Source: Cymodocea nodosa (lineage: Eukaryota > Streptophyta > Magnoliopsida > Alismatales > Cymodoceaceae). From it: a stretch of 64,000 nt of DNA. The stretch covers positions 11,296,501 through 11,360,500 of the forward strand of contig CM072341.1 in assembly GCA_036874045.1 (NCBI GenBank), written 5' to 3'. Under the pieces are notes generated by a model. That model saw only the letters and a list, made by a program, of their open reading frames with translations, had not been told where the DNA came from and ran no database searches. The translations under genes were made by a program, and so were the position numbers. Below are positions 56,765 to 64,000 of the stretch, in pieces. The first letter of the stretch is position 1. The number at the start of each line of letters is the position of its first letter.

Positions 56765-58590
56765 GAGGAAACAACATCAAAATGGATCTTAGACAGTGGA
56801 GCATCAAGTCACACGACTGGACAGAAAAGTCTACTACAAAATTTTACAAATACCATGAAAGGGAGTGTAACATTTGGAAACAAAAGCAAAGATAAAATCA
56901 TAGGAATGGGCAATGTTCAAATAACTCTGACTTATATTATTTCGAATGTACTATATGTAGAAAACTTAGGATTTAATTTGCTGAGTGTTATAAAACTAAC
57001 TGAAAATGGATATTATGTAGTGTTTGAAGAAAAAGTATGCAAAATTATTGATAAAAATATAGATGAAATTAAGTTTATTGCTAAAAGAAAAGGTTCTGTA
57101 TGTATTTTATCTTTACCTTCTGGTGTAGATGATTTAAATTCATGTTTGCTAGCTGAAACTAGTGATGCATATCTGTGGCATAGAAGGGTTGGGCATATAA
57201 ATATGAAACTGTTACATAAACTATCTAGAAAACATTTAGTGAGAGGTTTACCAAAGATTAAATACTCAAAGGACTTTATGTGTGATGCATGTGAGTTAGG
57301 TAAACTTCATAAAAACTCTTTTAAATCCAAAATTGATATTTCAAGCTAGAGAGTCTTAGAACTTATACATATGGATCTATTTGGACCAACAAGAATCATG
57401 AGTCTTGGTGGTAAACAATATGTATTTGTTTTAGTAGATAACTTCTTTAGATATACTTGGGTATATTTTCTAACATCTAAGATAGAAGTTTTTGAAAAGT
57501 TTAAAATGTTTTACAATTTTGTTCAAAATGAACAAAGTGTCTCTATTCAAAACTCAGGAGTGATCATGGTACTGAATTTGATAATGATCAAATGGATAAT
57601 TATTGTAATAAGCATGGCATTGATCACATATTTTCTTTTCCAAGAGCACTATGTCAAAATGGTGTTGTTGAGAGAAAGAATAGATCACTTCAAGGGATGG
57701 CCAGAACTATGTTGAATGAACATAAGTTACCTCAAAATCTTTGGGCTGAAGCAGTGAATACAACTTGTTATGTTATTAATAGAAGTCATTTAAGACCTCG
57801 TGTAAATAAAACTCCTTTTGAAATTATGTTTAATAGGGTTCCAAAAATTTCCTATATGAAACCATTTGGTTGTAAGTGTTTTATTCTTAATACTAAGGAT
57901 AAAAGGGATAAATTTCAAGCCAAAGCAGATGAAGGAATTTTTGTAGGTTACTCTACTAGAAGTAAAGCCTATAGAGTATATAACAAGACTTCTATAACTA
58001 TTGAAGAAACCCTCCATGTAAGCTTCAATGAAAATTCTTTTAGAGAATCTCAATCTAAAGCTGATAATGATGATATGATCAATTTCCCAAAAGAGTTAGA
58101 GATCAATAGAGAGATTGAAGATTTATCTGAGAAAATAAAAAATATGAACTTAAATGATCAAACAAATGATGAAAGTGATGGACCTTCAGATGTTGATGAG
58201 AATATTAAGGAAAATCAAAGAAATTGGTGTTATTCTTCATCACATCCCATTACTCAAGTCATTGGTAATATTAATGAGGGAGTTAACACTAGAGCTTCAG
58301 TAAATTTAAATAGTATGTGTATGTTTGTTTCTATGGTGGAACCAAGGAATATACAAAAAACATTATCTGATGAAAATTGGATAGTGGCAATGCAAGAAGA
58401 ACTAAATCAATTCATTAGAAATGATGTTTGGGAATTAGTCTCTCCACTAGAAAATCAGTCCATAATAGGTACAAAGTGGATCTTTAGAAACAAAACTAAT
58501 GAAACTGGTCAAGTTATAAGGAACAAAGCTAGATTAGTTGCACAATGGTATACACAGGAAGAAGGACTAGATTATGGTGTAGGCACTTCA
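56753..58590 (+). pseudogene. Element E protease and integrase (broken)
   Basis: 56759-57349 holds the protease (WILDSGASSHTTGQ; ENLGFNLLSVIKLTENGY) and zinc domain (LWHRRVGHINMKLLHKL; CDACELGKLHKNSF), ending at a TAG. 57371-57600 holds the start of the integrase core (HMDLFGPTRIMSLGGKQY) with a frameshift near 57555 that cuts the RSDHGTEFDND segment. From 57592 the frame is open: the catalytic Glu region (NGVVERKNRSLQGMARTML), the C-terminal integrase (FVGYSTRSKAYRVYNKTS) and the RT entry (AMQEELNQFIRNDVWELVSP; TKWIFRNKTNETG). It then joins the 3' ORF without a stop at about 58585. Confidence 0.88.
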
Positions 58591-60521
58591 ACTAGAACTC
58601 CTCAAATACCAATAAACGGTACAAGACTACATGCATTTGAGGAAGAGCATGAATCGGCTATTCCTACTCCTTTATATTCAAAACAAGTAGAATCAAATAT
58701 TGATGTAGATAAAAGAAAAGTTGACAATCTTCGAAAGGCTATAGCTATAGAAAGTGCTTTTGAAGAATTAAAGCAGAAAACTTTTATGGAGCAATTTGAA
58801 AAGAAAACAGCAATACTTGAAGAGGAGAAACAGAAATTTTATAGTAGAAGGAAAATTAGAAAAATTATGTCTTCGAAGACAAAGTATATTGAAAAAGGAA
58901 AATCAGATGAAAATTTATTTCCAAAGGACAATGTATGTCTAGACATTGTACCTTATTGCGCATCTGATAAACTCATCAGTTCTGAGCATACTGAAACTAA
59001 TGATGATAATGAGACTTTATTTTCTCTTGCTAGAAAACTTGAGAACAAATACAAGTCAAATATGAGCTCAAGTTTTTCTATTAGTTCAAGTCTTGATGAT
59101 GCAGAAATTGAAAAATCAAAGCATCAAGCACCTGACATTGAACAAGTTATTGCAGATATAATTGACAATGTTGAGGCAGTAACTAGTTCACAGGCTGAAT
59201 TGTTTAGAGTAGTAGATATTGAAAATGTTAAGACTCTAGAAGAGCTAAAAGTTAACCAACCTTCTGCAGAACCTATAGAAGTAGAGTCTGAGAATTCACA
59301 GCATGTATTAATGGAAATATTTATTGAACAAAATGAACAATTATAAACAGATACACTAGTTGTAGAATTTGTGGAAAAATTGAACTCTGATCATTCTAAA
59401 GAGACTGATCCAATGAATGTAGAGCATATTGAAAATGTTCCTAACACTGTTGAAGCTGAAGAATCAAGCTTACTTGAGCAGCTTCAAGATAATATTTTGA
59501 CAGAGGAACAAAATGACATTCATTTTGTAGAAGAGATTCCTGAAGATGAAATAAATTCAGAATCACAGCTTCAGGTATTACCTTATTTGTGTACAGTATT
59601 AGAAATTCAAGGAAATTCAATTCATTTTAGATCTGAAGAAGCATTGTAGAAATATAATAATTTGATTACATGTCAGATTCTGCATGCTCGACCAATAAAA
59701 TTCAGAAATTTGATGGCAATAAGAGATCTATTTGAGTATCAAGGACTCATTCAATTCTTGCCAGTTGGAACGAAATGGAAGCAATACACAGAGCTTATTA
59801 TAGCAATCTAGTCAAGAATGGAAATTTTCTGAAATCTCAAATAAATCAACAAGAGTTTATATTGTCTCTTGAGTTAATTTTTGAAGTTTTGGGATTAAAG
59901 AATGAAGGTGTTGTTGTTACAAACAGATTTGACATGATTAGACAATTGGAATGGAACATTCAGTCTTTATCAAAAATTCCAGATGTATATTCTGAAATGA
60001 GATTAATGGAAAATCTGAATGCAAAGGCAAGGTTCATTGCAAATATATTGCATGCAAATTTATTTCAAAGAGTTGGACACAATTTGGAAGTCAGCAGAAG
60101 CTGTTTATATGCAACTTATGGTTTGCTAAATAGAATTCAAATCAATTGGTTTGATGTTTTTATTTCTCAACTACAGCATATGAGTTCAAAGTTATTTTAT
60201 GGTGATGCTGTATGTAGAATCCTTGCAAGCCAATTGAATTTATCTGACTGGCCCTCTAAAACTAAAGGCATGAGAGCATTTAGTGTAAAAGATTTGCAAC
60301 GATTCCAGGTCATGCATAAACCTCAACGACAATAACAACAACAACCTGATTGTACAGACCATATACAACAACAACAACAAAGTTATTCAGTTCAAGCAGA
60401 ATAGCAGACCTAGATACCTCCTGACTTAGATGTAGTGCTTAATGACATCAGAAATGATATTAGGCATCTAGGAGATAAAATTTGTAATGCTATAAGTGAT
60501 ATACTTAGGAGAGATCGATAA
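58586..60521 (+). pseudogene. Element E env-like 3' ORF, fused in frame to integrase
   Basis: The frame that contains integrase continues through EEGLDYG directly into TSTRTPQIPINGTRLHAFEE and runs to a TAA at 59346. It is Glu/Lys-rich and probably coiled coil at 58700-58880, then acidic. After the stop, 59371-59649 and 59775-60335 continue the ORF. The core is DLFEYQGLIQFLP, ILHANLFQRVGHNLEVSRSC, NRIQINWFDVFISQLQHMSS and KLFYGDAVCRILASQLNLSD. A Gln-rich linker follows (60330-60400) and the end is LNDIRNDIRHLGDKICNAIS (stop about 60521). The core and end match D. I see no signal peptide and no clear membrane segment in this copy. Confidence 0.75.
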
Positions 60522-61040
60522 CTTTCTGTTTGCTTGTTTCTGAATACAAAATGTAATGTTTGTATTCATAGTTTGATTCATTGAACAATACATGTTTCTG
60601 TAAATGCATTCTATTCTTATTATTGTTTACAGAAAAAGTTGTAAATATATCTCTTACTATATATATATTCTCTGTAATTATCTTTTTGATTAATGACAAA
60701 AAGGGGGAGACATATTATAAAAAGATGATTATGATTGAAATTGCATATAATATAAAGGGAGATGATATTTATATGGTTATTGTAATCTGAAAGTAAATTA
60801 TATGGTTATTAAATTATATAATGAAAGGTAGAGAAATGATACTTATATAATTATTGACATCTTAAAGTTTTATTTCTAAGAGGTGAAATTTACACAAACA
60901 ATAGAAATAAGCTTAAGTGAACTTAAGTCAACAAACTTGTTTGTTGAATGAAAAGTTAACCCAACGAAGGTGCTTTGTTGAGTTAAATATATTTCATAAT
61001 TGATTTAATATGGTTTTGTCATCATCAAAAAGGGGGAGAT
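60522..61040 (+). promoter_or_regulatory. 3' non-coding region and PPT of element E
   Basis: PPT AAAAAGGGGGAGAT (61027-61040) abuts the LTR. An earlier tract, ACAAAAAGGGGGAGA, lies at 60697-60711. 60783-61040 is repeated at 62587-62831. No gene is seen. Confidence 0.85.
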
Positions 61041-62583
61041 TGTTGAGTATTTTGTTTTGATGATGTGTGCTAAATGAAAATAATCATATTTGCTCAATTA
61101 CTATTGCTTGTGAAAAGAAATTAAAATCATCAATTAATACAGAAAAAGTTTACTGATATAAATATTTGTTTGTATTGGATCTAAAATTATACTAAGTTAA
61201 TAACTAGTCGTTTCATTGCATTAATTTCTCATTTAACTAAACGTAAAGTTAACGTGTGTTTTTATTGAAAAGCATGATATGTTTTAAAGTTATATTTTCT
61301 GTATAATGTACAGTGCATGTTAAGACAACTCGTTAAGTTAGAGTTTTGTTTGTATAGAGGTCACGTGAGAACTCGTTAAGTTAGAGGCTTAAAGGTTAAA
61401 ATAGGTCATGTGAGAACTCGTTAAGTTAGTGAGTAAAAGAAGAGACAAACTCGTTAAGTTAGTGTTATACACGTGGTGAAATTATAAGTTACGAATGTTA
61501 TATTGTATCATGTGAGGCGCACATGTTTAACTCGTTAAGTTAACATAACTAAACGCGTTGAGTTGCTATATTGAACACTAAGGCAACACGCTAGGTTAGC
61601 GTTATAAACTTAAGTTGTTATTTTTGCATGTGGTAAAATTCTTATTATAAAAACATTTGTATATTATTGGTTCGTTGAGTTATCGTAACACAACAGAGAT
61701 GGTTCGTTGAGTTAGTGTAACACCACGAAGATAGTTCGTTGAGTTAGCTACAGTACTTGTCATGTGAGTTGGCACATGAGGAACTCATTAAGTTAGAAAC
61801 GTTAAGTTATATATATACTTGTGTTACTCGTTTAGTTAACATTAAAGTAACGACTTCTTATTACATTGATGAAAAATTTTTGGACGAGAAAATTTATTTT
61901 GCAGGAAAATTTTCATAGATCCAAGGCTGATGATTAAAGAAAATTCGAAATGTAAATGTGGGTCAGAACATGTGTATTTCGATGAAGGAAAAAGAAAAGA
62001 CGTGGAGAAGTGGAAAACTGTAGTGATTAAATGTGGAGGATATTCATGAAATGAAGATACAGTATAAAAGGCATAGAATTCTCATTGATCAAACTATCCC
62101 TGCACACAAAATGAAAAATCTTTTCAAGGATCAAAAACACCTCTTCGGGGAAAATCTCTCAGGTGGAAGAAAATTCAGTGAAGCATAAAAAGGCAAGATT
62201 TACATCACTGAAGATTTGAAGTATTAGAAGAAAGCAAATTCAGTGAAACATAAAAATACAAGATATTCGTCACTAAAGAATTGCTGAAGAAGAAAGAAGA
62301 AGAAGAAGAAAGATCTTAAATAGGGAGAAATATTTTAAATTTCGCAAATTAGTTTTTTCTGTAGTAGTTAAGAAATTGTTTAGATGATACATGGTATCGA
62401 GATATAATTGCATCTACAATTTCTAAGGAGAATTGAATTGTATATTGTAATTGAAATCTTGAATAAAAATGATTTTATGAAAACAATGTCTTGACTTATT
62501 TTTGAGTTTTAAAATTTCAATTATATTCGAAAATATTGAAAAACACAATTCACCCTCCTCTTGTGTAGCCATACGATCCTACA
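61041..62583 (+). repeat. First 3' LTR of element E
   Basis: It is 1,543 bases from TGTTGAGTATTTTG to ACGATCCTACA. It has a TATA box AGTATAAAAG at 62061-62070. Decamers CGTTGAGTTA lie at 61673, 61705 and 61737, many CGTTAAGTTAG words are present, and CACGTG occurs at 61362 and 61470. The C-tract phrase AATTCACCCTCCTCTTGTG lies near the end. Confidence 0.92.
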
Positions 62584-62831
62584 ATAATGTAATCTGAAAG
62601 ATAATTATATGGTTATTAAAATTTGAAAGATACTTATGTAATTATTGACATCTGAAAGTTTCATTTCTGAGAGGTGAATTTTACACAAATAATAGAAATA
62701 AGCTTAAGTGAACTTAAGTCAACAAACTTGTTTGTTGAATTAAAAGTTAACCCAACGAAGGTGCTTTGTTGAGTTAAATATATTTCATAATTGATTTAAT
62801 ATGATTTTGTCATAATTAAAAAGAGGGAGAT
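62584..62831 (+). repeat. Second copy of the element E 3' non-coding region and PPT
   Basis: It matches 60783-61040 with a few changes and one internal deletion, and ends in AAAAAGAGGGAGAT (62818-62831), a PPT with one substitution, right before a second LTR. Confidence 0.9.
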
Positions 62832-64000
62832 TGTTGAGTATTTTGTTTTGATGATGTGTGCTAAATGAAAGTAATCATATTTGCTCAATTACTATTGTGT
62901 GTGAAAGGAAATAAGAACATCAATTAATATAGAAAAAGTTTACTGATATAAATACTTGTCTATATTGGATCTGAAATTATACTAAGTTAAATAACTAGTC
63001 GTTTTGTTGCATTAATTTCTCATTTGACTAAACGTTAAGTTAATGTGTGTTTTTATTGAAAAACATGATATGTTTTAAAGTTATATTTTTTGTATTATGA
63101 ACAGTGCACGTTTAGACAACTCGTTAAGTTAGAGTGTTATTTGTATAGAGGTCACGTGAGAACTCATTAAGTTAGAGGCTTAAAGGTTAAAATAGGTCAT
63201 GTGAGAATTCGTTAAGTTAGTGAGTAAAAGAAGAGATAAACTCGTTAAGTTAGTGTTGTACACATGGTGAAATTAAAGGTTACGAATGTTATATTATATC
63301 ACGTGAGTTGCACATGTTTAACTTGTTAAGTTAACATAACTACACGTGTTGAGTTGCTATATTGAACACTAAAGCAACGCGTTAGGTTAGCATTATAAAC
63401 TTAAGTTGTTATTATTACATGTGGTAAAATTCTTATTATAAAAACATTTGTTTATTACTAGTTTGTTGAGTTATTTGTAACACAACGGAGTTGGTTCGTT
63501 GAGTTATCGTAACACCACGAAGCTTGTCCATTGAGTTAGTGTAACACCATAGACTTAGTTCGTTGAGTTAGCTACAGTACTTATCACGTGAGTTGGCACA
63601 TGAGGAACTCGTTAAGTTAGAAACATTAAGTTATATATCTACTTGTGTTACTTGTTTAGTTAACATTAAAGTAACGACTTCTTATTACACTTGATGAAAA
63701 ATTTTGGACGAGAAAGTTTATTTTGCAGGAATTTTTTAGAGATCCAGGATAGATGATTAAAGAAAATTCGAAATGTAAACGTGGGTCAGAACGTGTGTAT
63801 TTCAATGAAGGAAAAAGAGAAGACGTGTAGAAGTGGAAAACTAGTAGTGATTAAACGTGGAGGATATGCATGAAGTGAAGATACAATATAAAAGGCATAG
63901 AATTCTCGTTGATCAGTTATCCCTACACACCAAACAAAATATCTTTTCAGGGGTCAAAAACACTTTTCGGGGAAAAGCTCTTAGATGGAAGAAAATTCAG
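62832..64000 (+). repeat. Second 3' LTR of element E, runs off the window
   Basis: It begins TGTTGAGTATTTTG and matches 61041-62210 closely, including the TATA box (CAATATAAAAG, 63884-63894) and the CGTTAAGTTAG array. It differs by point changes and by an extra GTTGAGTTA unit near 63530-63560. Confidence 0.92.

Larger units (their letters stand above)
54421..64000 (+). mobile_element. Element E: Sirevirus lacking a 5' LTR, RT and RNase H, with a doubled 3' tail
   Basis: Plus-strand order is leader, gag, protease, integrase, env-like 3' ORF, PPT, 3' LTR, then a second copy of the 3' non-coding region, PPT and LTR. The 5' LTR and PBS are missing at the join with the gypsy LTR (54420/54421). 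It is related to D (gag, integrase and 3' ORF all alignable by eye) but its LTR is distinct. It runs off the right edge. Confidence 0.9.

Overview
The window looks like repeat-dominated nuclear DNA of a flowering plant, probably a eudicot. It is AT-rich and consists mostly of long LTR retrotransposons, with Ty1/copia elements of the Sirevirus (SIRE/Maximus) type most common. It also holds a Ty3/gypsy element of the Athila/Tat type, a decayed PIF/Harbinger transposon and a hAT remnant. The only gene that looks intact is a class II tRNA-Leu(AAG) at 15408-15488 (minus). No intact host protein gene was found. Nearly every protein-coding stretch is a transposable-element pseudogene with in-frame stops or frameshifts.

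Layout, left to right. 1-14068: element A, a minus-strand Sirevirus with decayed gag and pol, whose 5' LTR is split by a whole second element, B (6281-13310, target duplication TAACT). B keeps gag but has no pol. 14069-16464: a hAT C-terminal remnant, the tRNA and unassigned DNA. 16465-23674: a PIF/Harbinger element with transposase and Myb-like ORF1 pseudogenes, invaded by a solo LTR of the D family (16954-18166, duplication TACAT) and holding a 68-bp minisatellite. 26167-29905: element C, a Sirevirus truncated to its 3' LTR and the 3' half of pol.

29925-41039: nested pieces of Ty3/gypsy LTR and 3' internal sequence (LTR copies at about 29925, 31936, 35369 and 36956), plus a plus-strand solo LTR (30159-31663, duplication TTACC). 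41040-53085: the interior of a minus-strand gypsy element. Its gag (51880-53009) is recognisable, but the place of pol is taken by an F-box reading frame. That frame is split by element D (41370-51049, duplication ACACT). D is a Sirevirus with gag, protease, integrase, half of RT and an env-like 3' ORF. 53085-54420: gypsy LTR-like sequence. 54421-64000: element E, a plus-strand Sirevirus without a 5' LTR. Its RT and RNase H are deleted, so integrase reads in frame into the 3' ORF. Its tail (3' non-coding, PPT, LTR) is present twice.

The most interesting signals are structural. First, the LTRs of A, B, C and a solo LTR carry arrays of small hairpins whose stems change together while the loop stays the same. 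Second, short dyad words and G-boxes (CACGTG) recur in LTRs of unrelated superfamilies. Third, a possible splice acceptor lies just after the gag stop in four of four elements. Fourth, an F-box gene sits where gypsy pol should be. Fifth, D contains a perfect 69-bp inverted repeat. All identifications come from reading the sequence; no database search was run.
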